Shown in pieces: positions 36,195 through 43,646 of a stretch of DNA of 64,000 nt. Position numbers and translations under genes: made by a program. How positions within the stretch are numbered: position 1 is the first letter of the stretch; each line of letters begins with the position of its first letter. Below the pieces are notes generated by a model, which saw only the letters and a list, made by a program, of their open reading frames with translations, did no database searches and was not told the DNA's origin. The stretch comes from Ochrobactrum sp. BTU1 (GTDB taxonomy: Bacteria > Pseudomonadota > Alphaproteobacteria > Rhizobiales > Rhizobiaceae). Location of the stretch: positions 558,001-622,000 of the forward strand of contig CP076354.1 in NCBI GenBank assembly GCA_018798825.1, in the 5' to 3' direction.

Positions 36195-36568
36195 GCAATC
36201 TGAGCGAAACCGTTATGGCGTCTGATGCAAGTCTCGTGTGGTTTGCCAAGGTTGCGGGCGCGGTGGCCGGTTCTGCCGTGTCGCTCGCCTATATGCTGCC
36301 AAATGGCAAGCGGGAAGCGGCAATCCGATTTGCGGTCGGCATCATCTGCGGCATGGTGTTTGGGGGAGCTGCAGGCGTGAAAATTGCCGAAACGCTTTCT
36401 CTGCAGACCCTGCTTGGGCGAGCCGAACTCATGTTGATGGGGTCGACGGCTGCAAGCCTCGCGGCATGGTCTGTGCTGGGCATTCTCAAACGTTTTGCCG
36501 AGCGGGCCAAGAACGCATCGCTAACTGGAATTCTACCCGTTGAAAGGAACAGGAATGGCAAAGCCTGA
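36191..36568 (+). CDS. Small membrane protein of the GTA cluster (gp3.5 position)
   Basis: A 125-residue protein with three or so hydrophobic segments (VAGAVAGSAVSLAYMLP, AIRFAVGIICGMVFGGAAG, LMLMGSTAASLAAWSVLGIL) and a basic tail. It lies between portal and protease, where rhizobial GTA clusters carry a small membrane protein (I think annotated as DUF6107). ATGA overlap with the portal; 14-nt overlap with the protease. Could be a holin or an assembly-membrane anchor; unproven. Confidence 0.75.
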   Translation: MSNLSETVMASDASLVWFAKVAGAVAGSAVSLAYMLPNGKREAAIRFAVGIICGMVFGGAAGVKIAETLSLQTLLGRAELMLMGSTAASLAAWSVLGILKRFAERAKNASLTGILPVERNRNGKA

Positions 36569-37235
36569 CCTGAAACTTGAAACCAAGCGTGCCTCGCTTG
36601 CACTCGATGATGTCGAAATCGACGGCAGCTTTTCAGGCTATGCAAGCGTGTTTGGTTTAGCTGATCTCGGCAATGATGTGATCGAAAAAGGCGCCTTTGC
36701 GAAGTCGCTCACCTCGCGCAAATCATCCGGCGTGCGAATGCTCTGGCAACACGATGCGGCTGAACCGATCGGTGTCTGGACGGATGTTCGTGAGGATGCA
36801 CGCGGCCTTTATGTCGAGGGCAGACTGGCCAAAGGCGTGGCACGCGCACGCGAGGCGCTGGAACTCATGCGCACTGGTGGGCTGGATGGGCTGTCCATCG
36901 GTTTTCGCACTGTCAAAGCGCGCAAGGATGCGCGGACCGGTTTGCGCCACATCACGGAAGCAGACCTCTGGGAAATCTCGGTGGTTACGTTTCCTATGCT
37001 GCCACAGGCACGCATCGATAATCTCAAGGCGAATTTGCCGACAGTCAGAGAATTGGAACGCTGGCTCACGCGGGATGCGGGGCTGAGCCGTTCTGCTGCA
37101 CGTCTGGTTATAGCCAAAGGCTATTCAGCGCTTGCAGCCATGCAAAGCCGGGACGGGCGGGACGCTTTCCAGGCAGATGATAAGGCGCTTGCGCAGCGTA
37201 TGCGCGCCGCCTGCAAGATGATGCAACTCAATTAA
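36555..37235 (+). CDS. GTA gp4: HK97-family prohead protease
   Basis: A 226-residue capsid maturation protease (U35). The core is FSGYASVFGLADLGNDVIEKGAFAKSL, MLWQHDAAEPIGVW (catalytic His) and GGLDGLSIGFRT (catalytic Ser). A C-terminal basic helical extension of about 70 residues may act as a scaffold. AGGAACAGG before the ATG. Confidence 0.92.
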   Translation: MAKPDLKLETKRASLALDDVEIDGSFSGYASVFGLADLGNDVIEKGAFAKSLTSRKSSGVRMLWQHDAAEPIGVWTDVREDARGLYVEGRLAKGVARAREALELMRTGGLDGLSIGFRTVKARKDARTGLRHITEADLWEISVVTFPMLPQARIDNLKANLPTVRELERWLTRDAGLSRSAARLVIAKGYSALAAMQSRDGRDAFQADDKALAQRMRAACKMMQLN

Positions 37236-37248
37236 ATCAGGATCAAAA

Positions 37249-38511
37249 ATGGTAAAAAATCATGCAATCCCGCTCGAAACCAAGAGCGTGGAAACGAAGG
37301 CGCTTGGGAACAACGGCGATGTGTCGGAAGCTTTTGACGAGTTTATGACCGCTTTCTCGGCGTTCCGTGAAGCCAATGATGAGCGTCTGAAAAAGGTCGA
37401 AAAGAGTGCCGATGTTGACGTGCTGCTGCGCGACAAGGTTGATCGTATCAACCGTGCTCTGGACGAACAGAAACAGGCACTTGACCAGTATGTTTTGAAA
37501 AGTGCGCGTCCGCAACTTGGCAAGGGCAATGCTATCGTTGATGTCGAGCATAAGCAGGCTTTTGACGGTTATGTACGCCGCGGCGATGAGCAGGCGATGC
37601 GTGGTATTGAGCAGAAGGCCCATTCTTATGCATCCGGTCCGGATGGTGGCTATCTGGTGCCAGCGGAACTCGAGACTGAAATCGGTCGTCGTCTGGCCGT
37701 GCTCTCGCCGATACGTGGCATCTCCAGTGTGCGCCAGGTTTCCGGTGCCGTACTGAAAAAGCCATTCTCGGTCAGCGGCCCGGCAACGGGTTGGGTTGGC
37801 GAAACTGATGCACGTCCGCAGACAGCTTCGGCCAAGCTTGCAGAGTTGCAGTTCCCGACGATGGAAATCTACGCAATGCCAGCGGCCACTTCTTCATTGC
37901 TTGATGACGCAGCTGTCAACGTTGAGCAGTGGATCGCCGAAGAAGTCGAAGCAGCCTTTGCCGAACAGGAAGGTGCTGCCTTAATCACCGGCAATGGCCT
38001 GAACAAGCCGATGGGCTTCCTGAGCTATAGCACCGTTGAAGATGCGAGTTGGGAGTGGGGTAAGATCGGCCACATAGCCACTGGTGTTGACGGCGCATTG
38101 CCTGCTTCCGATCCATCCGACAAGCTTATCGAACTCATCTATGCGCTGAAAGCTGGTTATCGCCAGAACGCCAATTTCGTGATGAACCGCAAGACGCAGA
38201 GCGTGTTGCGCAAGCTGAAAGATGCGGACGGCAATTACCTCTGGCAGCCGCCGGCGGCTGTTGGTGAAAAGGCATCGTTGATGGGCTTTGGTCTGGTCGA
38301 GGCCGAGCATATGCCAGACATTGCTGCTGACGGAACGCCGATTGCCTTTGGCGATTTTGAACGCGGTTATCTGGTGGTGGATCGTATCGGTGTGCGCGTG
38401 TTGCGCGATCCATATTCTGCCAAGCCATATGTGCTTTTCTACACCACCAAACGCGTGGGCGGCGGCGTGCAGGATTTTGATGCGATCAAGCTTCTGAAAT
38501 TCGCAGCCTGA
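37249..38511 (+). CDS. GTA gp5: HK97-family major capsid protein
   Basis: A 420-residue head subunit. The N-terminal delta domain (about residues 20-100) is charged and helical (EAFDEFMTAFSAFREANDERLKKVEKSADVDVLL), removed by the protease in relatives. The HK97 core begins near SGPDGGYLVPAELETEIGRRL and includes VERVIAEEVEAAFAEQEGAALITGNG-like segment and RDPYSAKPYVLFYTTKRVGGGVQDFDAIKLLKFA at the end. Cleavage is expected around residues 110-125. A terminator-like hairpin follows. Confidence 0.93.
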   Translation: MVKNHAIPLETKSVETKALGNNGDVSEAFDEFMTAFSAFREANDERLKKVEKSADVDVLLRDKVDRINRALDEQKQALDQYVLKSARPQLGKGNAIVDVEHKQAFDGYVRRGDEQAMRGIEQKAHSYASGPDGGYLVPAELETEIGRRLAVLSPIRGISSVRQVSGAVLKKPFSVSGPATGWVGETDARPQTASAKLAELQFPTMEIYAMPAATSSLLDDAAVNVEQWIAEEVEAAFAEQEGAALITGNGLNKPMGFLSYSTVEDASWEWGKIGHIATGVDGALPASDPSDKLIELIYALKAGYRQNANFVMNRKTQSVLRKLKDADGNYLWQPPAAVGEKASLMGFGLVEAEHMPDIAADGTPIAFGDFERGYLVVDRIGVRVLRDPYSAKPYVLFYTTKRVGGGVQDFDAIKLLKFAA

Positions 38512-38550
38512 TATTTTTAGCAGTGATCTCCCTGCCGGTTTTGGCAGCTA

Positions 38551-38581
38551 GATTCAATTTGCGAACAGGTTGAATCTTTTT
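38551..38581 (+). terminator. Terminator-like hairpin after the capsid gene
   Basis: GATTCAA, 12-nt loop, TTGAATC, then TTTTT. A second small hairpin CTGCC/GGCAG lies at 38532-38547. Both fall in the only sizeable (123 nt) gap between the head and tail genes. The stem is only 7 bp, so partial termination is more likely than complete. Confidence 0.5.
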
Positions 38582-38634
38582 CTGGGGTTGCATGCGTAAC
38601 TATCTGATTTGAGAGTTATTTAAGGGGAAAATAC

Positions 38635-39195
38635 ATGACAATGTTTCTTGTCACGCCGCCGGCGCTGGAGCCGGTGACGATTGCTGACGCACGCGCATTT
38701 TTGCGAATTTCGACCGATAGTGAAGATGATGTTCTGCGCCGTATCATCAAAACCGCACGCGAGCTTGTCGAAGCCGAGACGGGGCTTGCACTGGTTGATC
38801 AGACATGGCGCCTGCGCGTTGATCGCTGGCCGCGCTCGGGGCGTCTCGCTATTTTCAAGTATCCGGTAAAAGCTGTAACGGCTGTGGTCGCATATCGTCC
38901 TGATGGCAGTGCAATCAGCATGGAGCCTGAAGAGTTCATGCTCCAGCATGGCCGCCGTCCACAACGTGTTTACATGGCGCAATATCCGGATGCACAGACG
39001 TTCTGTGGCCTTGAGGTAGACTTCATTGCGGGCTTTGGTGAAACGGGCGTTGAAGTGCCGGATGCGCTCAAACAGGCAATACTCACTTTGACTGCGCATC
39101 TCTATGAGAACCGCGCAGGCCTGGATACAGCCAAGGCTGAACTGCCTGTGATGGTCGGCCAGATGGTCGATAGCTGGCGACGAATATCCCTATGA
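38635..39195 (+). CDS. GTA gp6: head-tail connector
   Basis: A 186-residue connector of the gp6-like family: PPALEPVTIADARAFLRISTDSEDDVLRRIIKTARELVEAETGLAL is the typical opening helices region. A beta segment and a C-terminal helix (ALKQAILTLTAHLYENRAG) follow. AGGGGA before the ATG. Overlaps gp7 by ATGA. Confidence 0.9.
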   Translation: MTMFLVTPPALEPVTIADARAFLRISTDSEDDVLRRIIKTARELVEAETGLALVDQTWRLRVDRWPRSGRLAIFKYPVKAVTAVVAYRPDGSAISMEPEEFMLQHGRRPQRVYMAQYPDAQTFCGLEVDFIAGFGETGVEVPDALKQAILTLTAHLYENRAGLDTAKAELPVMVGQMVDSWRRISL

Positions 39196-39530
39196 ACAAC
39201 GTGCTGTTTATTGATCCGGGTCAGCTCACGACAGAGTTGGCCCTGGAAGCCATGCAGTCTGTTGCTGATGGTATGGGTGGCTATCGCGAAACATGGTCAG
39301 AGATCGGGACTGTTTGGGGGCGTATTGAACCCCTATCAACCAGTCAGCGGGATTTCGGTATCCGGCCACGCCCTGAGATCACCCACCGCATTCTGGTGCG
39401 TCATCGTGAAGATATCGCGACAGACAAACGCTTCCGCAAAGGTGGGCGTGTTTTCACGCTGCACTCTGTCCACGATCCGGATGAACGCGGACGTTACCTT
39501 ATCTGCCTGGCGGTGGAGGAGGGGCGGTGA
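39192..39530 (+). CDS. GTA gp7: head closure / head-tail adaptor
   Basis: A 112-residue beta-rich adaptor with the SPP1 gp16/HK97 gp10-type fold signature: GGYRETWSEIGTVWGRIEPLS, RPRPEITHRILVRHRED, RFRKGGRVFTLHSVHDPDERGRYLIC. Coupled to gp6 (ATGA) and to a short ORF downstream (GTGA). Confidence 0.88.
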   Translation: MNNVLFIDPGQLTTELALEAMQSVADGMGGYRETWSEIGTVWGRIEPLSTSQRDFGIRPRPEITHRILVRHREDIATDKRFRKGGRVFTLHSVHDPDERGRYLICLAVEEGR

Positions 39531-39703
39531 ATATCACGATGAAACTGACCTTCGATGGTCTCATTCGGGCACTGCGTTTCAGGCAAATCGCGGTGCGGGA
39601 GAATATTGCCACCGGGCAGCTGATTGCCCGGCGCGACACTCAAAAATCAAGCGGGGAGCAAGATGAGGAACGGCGCGGCAGCATTGCAGAAGGCTCTTTA
39701 TGA
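39527..39703 (+). CDS. Small ORF between gp7 and gp8 (58 residues)
   Basis: GTG 39527 overlaps the gp7 stop (GTGA) and has GGAGGAGG four bases upstream, one of the best ribosome binding sites in the cluster. It reads VNITMKLTFDGLIRALRFRQ, then a charged stretch ending SIAEGSL. A second start (ATG, MKLTFDG) lies at 39539. It overlaps gp8 by 41 nt. The first 25 residues could form an amphipathic helix. Not a family I know; might be a real small structural or regulatory protein or only a coupling device. Confidence 0.55.
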   Translation: MNITMKLTFDGLIRALRFRQIAVRENIATGQLIARRDTQKSSGEQDEERRGSIAEGSL

Positions 39704-40073
39704 CGCCTTGAAGAATGACGAAGAACTTATTGAAACACTTGGGGGTGAGCATGTTTATGATCACGTTCCGCCCAAGACTCCATTTCCTTATGTCACGCTC
39801 GGCGAAACGCTGAGCAAGGACTGGAATACGGCCTCTGAGCCAGGTGGAGAACATTTTCTCAATATCCAGATATGGGCGCGTGAAGCAGGCCGCAAACGCG
39901 TGCTTGAAATTGCTGGGCGTATCGCAACGAGGCTCGACGAAGAACCACTCGACCTCAACGGTCATCGCGTCGTTAACCTCATGCTGACCGAAGTTCTAGC
40001 CCGCAACACGGACGGGTTCGGCAGCTATCTGGGCACCATGCGCTACCGCGCGGTGACCGAACCGGAAAATTAA
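39663..40073 (+). CDS. GTA gp8: DUF3168 tail terminator-like protein
   Basis: A 136-residue DUF3168 protein, equivalent to the tail completion/terminator subunit between head adaptor and tail tube. Motifs: AALQKALYDALKNDEELIETLGGEHVYDHVPPKTPFPYVTLGE and a late NGHRVVNLMLTEVLARNTDG. GGGGAG before ATG 39663; the upstream in-frame ATG (39624) lacks a site. A dispersed repeat begins at its stop codon. Confidence 0.9.
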   Translation: MRNGAAALQKALYDALKNDEELIETLGGEHVYDHVPPKTPFPYVTLGETLSKDWNTASEPGGEHFLNIQIWAREAGRKRVLEIAGRIATRLDEEPLDLNGHRVVNLMLTEVLARNTDGFGSYLGTMRYRAVTEPEN

Positions 40074-40172
40074 AGCGCATCCCGAAAAGTGGGAACCGTC
40101 TATGCGGGGAAATCAGTCCATTGGACTGATTTCTGATCTCGCTTCGATCGGAATTAAGATGCGCGTAAAAGC
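40073..40172. repeat. Dispersed repeat, family B variant, inside the GTA operon
   Basis: AAAGCGCATCCCGAAAAGTGGG...AAGATGCGCGTAAAAGC. It contains a perfect hairpin GAAATCAGTCC/GGACTGATTTC (40109-40133, 3-nt loop). ACTGATTTCTGA and CGCTTCGAT are shared with 13152-13252, and CCCGAAAAG(T/C)GGGAACCG with 23698-23803. It separates gp8 from gp9 by 120 nt in an otherwise gap-free operon. Confidence 0.82.
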
Positions 40173-40193
40173 AAAAAGATCGAGGAACACAGA

Positions 40194-40607
40194 ATGGCAG
40201 CTCAACGCGGCAAGGATATCTTGCTGAAAATTGCGCATGGCACGGACCAGTTTGAAACCTGTGCTGGCTTGCGCACCAAGCGCATTGCTTTCAATGCCGA
40301 AACCGTCGATGTGACAGATGCGGATGCTGCCGGTCGGTGGCGGCAACTGCTGGCCGGAAGCGGCGTGCAACGAGCTTCGATCAGCGGATCGGGCATATTC
40401 AAGGATGCAACATCGGATGCTCTTATCCGTAGTGTGTTCTTTGATGGTGAGATTCGCAACTGGCAGATATTGCTGCCCGACTTTGGCACCATCACCGGTC
40501 CTTTCCAGATTGTGGCCCTTGAATATGGCGGCAATCACGATGCGGAGGTGACGTTTGAAATTGCACTGGAATCCGCAGGACTAATCTCCTTCGGAGATGC
40601 ACTATGA
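40194..40607 (+). CDS. GTA gp9: major tail (tube) protein
   Basis: A 137-residue tail tube subunit of the TP901-1-like major tail family: AAQRGKDILLKIAHGTDQFETCAGLRTKRIAFNAETVDVTD, GRWRQLLAGSGVQRASISGSGIF, and YGGNHDAEVTFEIALESAGLISF. GAGG precedes the ATG. ATGA overlap with gp10. Confidence 0.9.
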   Translation: MAAQRGKDILLKIAHGTDQFETCAGLRTKRIAFNAETVDVTDADAAGRWRQLLAGSGVQRASISGSGIFKDATSDALIRSVFFDGEIRNWQILLPDFGTITGPFQIVALEYGGNHDAEVTFEIALESAGLISFGDAL

Positions 40608-40942
40608 TGGTCAATCGCCATCGCGGCGAGGTTGCGGCAAAACTTGATGGCCGCGACTGGACTCTCTGCCTGACGCTGGGTGCGCTGGCACAACTGGAGT
40701 CTGCTTTTGAAGCGGACAATCTCTCCGATTTGATTGCCCGATTTTCCGGCGGCAAGCTTTCCGCCTTCGATATGCAGCGTATCATCTGCGCCGGTTTGCA
40801 TGGCGGTGGACATGATGTGCCGTTTGAAGACGTAGCGGAGATGAGAGCAGATGGCGGCGCGAGCGGTTATGCTCGCATCGTTTCAGCATTGCTCACCGCG
40901 ACCTTCGGAACGGAAGAAAGCGATTCTCCTTCAAACCCTTGA
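40604..40942 (+). CDS. GTA gp10 family protein (probable tail assembly chaperone)
   Basis: A 112-residue protein of the GTA gp10 family: NRHRGEVAAKLDGRDWTLCLTLGALAQLESAF, then a helical half (IICAGLHGGGHDVPFEDVAEM). The location between tail tube and tape measure, with a short overlapping partner, matches the paired tail assembly chaperones (G/GT) of long-tailed phages. ATG at 40604 or 40607. Confidence 0.85.
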   Translation: MMVNRHRGEVAAKLDGRDWTLCLTLGALAQLESAFEADNLSDLIARFSGGKLSAFDMQRIICAGLHGGGHDVPFEDVAEMRADGGASGYARIVSALLTATFGTEESDSPSNP

Positions 40943-41154
40943 GTGCCGCAGTTGAATCAGTTCCTTCACGTCAGCCTTTTCCCTGGGAAGAGGTGATGCG
41001 CGCAGGTTTTGGTTTGCTGCGGCTTTCCTCAAAAGACTTCTGGGCCATGACCCCACGCGAACTTGGCGCCGTTCTTGGACCCGTTTCGCAGAGCACGAAT
41101 GCTCCTTCGCGCGCGACACTCGACGCGCTGATGCACGCCTTTCCCGACAGGTAA
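40939..41154 (+). CDS. GTA gp10.1: small tail assembly chaperone-like protein
   Basis: A 71-residue protein, FPWEEVMRAGFGLLRLSSKDFWAMTPRELGAVLG, recognisable as the short phage tail assembly chaperone of GTA clusters. It starts at TTG overlapping the gp10 stop (TTGA), implying re-initiation rather than independent loading. Confidence 0.85.
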   Translation: MSAAVESVPSRQPFPWEEVMRAGFGLLRLSSKDFWAMTPRELGAVLGPVSQSTNAPSRATLDALMHAFPDR

Positions 41155-41160
41155 TTTAAC

Positions 41161-41709
41161 ATGACAGATGAAAACGTAACCGTTTCCGTTGAGGCGGACA
41201 CGAGCGCCTTTGATCGCGCTCTGACCGATCTTGAAAAGCGTTCGTCAAGCTTCGGCTCAAGCCTGACAACGGCACTGAAAAGTGCAATCGTTTCCGGCAA
41301 GGGGCTTGATGATGTGCTGCGCGGGCTTGCCAGCAGTCTGGCAGGCTCAGCGCTCTCTGCTGGGCTTCAGCCACTGCAAAGCCTTGGCTCCTCGCTAATG
41401 TCGGGTGTGATGGGCGGTATTCGCGGCATCACGCCTTTTGCCAAGGGCGGGGTTGTATCAAGTCCCACTTACTTTGGTATGGGAAATGGTTCGCTGGGCC
41501 TGACGGGTGAGGCGGGTGCGGAAGCGATCCTGCCGCTGGCGCGCGGTGCTGATGGCAGGCTGGGCGTTGCAACTGGCGGCAGTGGCTCCAAGCCCGTGCA
41601 GGTCGTGTTCAACATGACATCGCCCGACGCATCTTCCTTCCGCAAATCCGAAGCGCAGCTTTCAACCATGCTTGCGGGTGCTGTGCGCCGCGGCGCACGG
41701 AGGATGTGA
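41161..41709 (+). CDS. GTA gp11: short tail tape measure protein
   Basis: A 182-residue tape measure. VSVEADTSAFDRALTDLEKRSSSFGSSLTTALKSA is the tape-measure opening; a hydrophobic Gly/Ser-rich central part and a C-terminal FAKGGVVSSPTYFGMG...GLTGEAGAEAILPLARGADGRLGV segment follow. Tape length sets tail length, so the particle should have a very short tail, as GTA particles do. Intact frame. Confidence 0.9.
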   Translation: MTDENVTVSVEADTSAFDRALTDLEKRSSSFGSSLTTALKSAIVSGKGLDDVLRGLASSLAGSALSAGLQPLQSLGSSLMSGVMGGIRGITPFAKGGVVSSPTYFGMGNGSLGLTGEAGAEAILPLARGADGRLGVATGGSGSKPVQVVFNMTSPDASSFRKSEAQLSTMLAGAVRRGARRM

Positions 41710-41710
41710 G

Positions 41711-42340
41711 ATGGACGCTTTTCACGATGTCCGTTTTCCGCTGGGTGTCTCATTCGGTGCGACGGCCGGACCGGAGTGGCGCAATGAAATCGTCACGCTC
41801 ACATCAGGATTTGAAAAGCGTAATGCCCGATGGGCGCATTCACGCAGACATTTTGATGCGGGAACCGGTTTGCGGTCGCTGGACGATCTGAAATCGGTGC
41901 TTGCCTTTTTCGAGGCAAGACGCGGATCGCTGCATAGTTTCCGCTTCCGCGATCCGTTCGACTTTTCTTCGGCTGCTGGCAGTTCCGCACCATCCTTTAA
42001 CGATCAGGTGATCGGAACAGGCGATGGCGCAACTGCCATGTTCCAGCTTGTCAAACATTACGAAGCGTACAGCCGACCGATCACGCGTCCTGTCGCGAAT
42101 TCCATACTGATTGGCGTCAACGGCGTAAGGCTCGATGAGGGTGAGGCTTATACGCTCGACCATGCCAAGGGGATTGTATCTTTTACCCCCGATTACGTGC
42201 CTGCTGATGGCGAACAGGTGACGGCTGGTTTCCTTTTCGATGTGCCTGTGCGCTTCGATACAGACCGCCTCACGGCAAGCATTGCTTCGTTTCAAGCAGG
42301 TGAAATCCCATCTATTCCCATTATCGAGGTCAAGGCATGA
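41711..42340 (+). CDS. GTA gp12: distal tail protein, DUF2460
   Basis: A 209-residue DUF2460 protein: DVRFPLGVSFGATAGPEWRNEIVTLTSGFEKRNARWAHSRRHFDAGTGLRSLDDL and RRGSLHSFRFRDPFDFSS are the family core. It forms the distal tail ring. GGAGG upstream of ATG 41711; ATGA overlap with gp13. Confidence 0.92.
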   Translation: MDAFHDVRFPLGVSFGATAGPEWRNEIVTLTSGFEKRNARWAHSRRHFDAGTGLRSLDDLKSVLAFFEARRGSLHSFRFRDPFDFSSAAGSSAPSFNDQVIGTGDGATAMFQLVKHYEAYSRPITRPVANSILIGVNGVRLDEGEAYTLDHAKGIVSFTPDYVPADGEQVTAGFLFDVPVRFDTDRLTASIASFQAGEIPSIPIIEVKA

Positions 42341-43212
42341 TCCCTGTCCCGGCAGAACTTGAATCACATCTGAAGGGAGAAGTGACAAGCCATTGCTTTG
42401 CATGGCTTATCAGACGTTCCGATCAGGTGGTCTTGGGTTTCACAGATCACGACCAGACACTGGTTCTGGAAGGTATTTCCTGCGAGCCATTGACGGGTCT
42501 TAACAGCAGCGAAGCCACGACAACGCTCGGTCTTTCCATCGCGGGTGGCGATGTCGAAGGTGTGTTGTCCTCGATACGCATCAGCGAGACCGATATTGAG
42601 CAGGGGCGCTTTGATGGTGCCGTGGTCGAGAGCTATCTCGCCAATTGGAACATACCAGATCAGCACATGCTTTTGCGGCGCTGGACGGTGGGGACAATCA
42701 CGCGCTCAGGTGGCCGGTTTGTGATGGAACTGAAAGGTGCTGCTGCGGCTTTTGATGCTGTCTGTGGGCGGCGTGTTCTGCGTCAATGCGTTGCGGTGCT
42801 GGGGGATAAACGCTGCGGCGTGAATATCGACGACCCGCGCTTTTTTGCCGTTGGTTCTGTTGTAAGCGCCGACGGTGCAATTCTTAATGTAAGTGGGCTC
42901 GATGGTTTTGCCAGCAACTGGTTTGCACAAGGGCGGCTCACATGGACAAGCGGAGATAATCAGGGCGGTTTGGTGCGCGTCCTCGCACATAGCGGCAATC
43001 GCTTGAATCTCACAGAACCGCCAGTTCTTGCCGCAAAACCGGGCGACGGTTTTCGACTGGTGGCAGGCTGTGACAAGAGCTTTGTCACCTGCAAAGCAAA
43101 GTTTGCCAATGGCGCAAATTTTCGCGGCTTCCCGCACCTGCCGGGCAATGACGCCGCCTTTGCCTATGTCAGCTCCAACAACGAATATGACGGGAGCGCG
43201 CTGGTCCCATGA
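42337..43212 (+). CDS. GTA gp13: tail hub protein, DUF2163
   Basis: A 291-residue baseplate hub (DUF2163 plus phage BR0599-type C-terminus). The C-terminal part has a cysteine pattern (CGRRVLRQCVAVLGDKRCGVN; CDKSFVTCKAKFANGANFRGFPHLPGND). In the Rhodobacter particle the equivalent hub is, from memory, reported to hold an iron-sulfur cluster. Overlaps both neighbours by ATGA. Confidence 0.92.
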   Translation: MIPVPAELESHLKGEVTSHCFAWLIRRSDQVVLGFTDHDQTLVLEGISCEPLTGLNSSEATTTLGLSIAGGDVEGVLSSIRISETDIEQGRFDGAVVESYLANWNIPDQHMLLRRWTVGTITRSGGRFVMELKGAAAAFDAVCGRRVLRQCVAVLGDKRCGVNIDDPRFFAVGSVVSADGAILNVSGLDGFASNWFAQGRLTWTSGDNQGGLVRVLAHSGNRLNLTEPPVLAAKPGDGFRLVAGCDKSFVTCKAKFANGANFRGFPHLPGNDAAFAYVSSNNEYDGSALVP

Positions 43213-43643
43213 ATATTGCAGATAGAATTCTGACGGAGGCGGAAAGCTGGATTGGCACGCCCTACCGCCACGGCGCTTCAGCGAGCGGTATCAGCTGCGA
43301 TTGCCTTGGTCTCGTGCGCGGCATCTGGCGCAAGATCTATGGCACTGAGCCGGAAAGCCCCGGTACCTATGCGCCAGACTGGGCGGAGGCCGCTCACGGC
43401 GATCCGCTGCTTGAAGCCGCATCGCGCCATATGCAGCGCCGCGACGGCACTGATCCGCAGCCGGGTGATCTCCTCGTTTTTCGTTGGCGGTCCGATATGG
43501 CGGCCAAGCATCTTGGCATTATGGCCAGTGAGAACCGTTTCATCCATGCCTATGAGGGGCATCGGGTGATGGCTTCTGCACTGGTGCCGCAATGGCGAAA
43601 ACGTATAGCCGGAATTTTCATTTTTCCTGAACCAGAAGGTTAA
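43209..43643 (+). CDS. GTA gp14: NlpC/P60 cell-wall peptidase
   Basis: A 144-residue NlpC/P60 domain protein with catalytic Cys32 in GISCDCLGLVRG and His in AAKHLGIM. It is expected to cut peptidoglycan peptides when the tail reaches a recipient cell. GTP(Y)RHG just before the Cys is typical. ATGA overlap with gp13. Confidence 0.92.
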   Translation: MNIADRILTEAESWIGTPYRHGASASGISCDCLGLVRGIWRKIYGTEPESPGTYAPDWAEAAHGDPLLEAASRHMQRRDGTDPQPGDLLVFRWRSDMAAKHLGIMASENRFIHAYEGHRVMASALVPQWRKRIAGIFIFPEPEG

Positions 43644-43646
43644 GCA

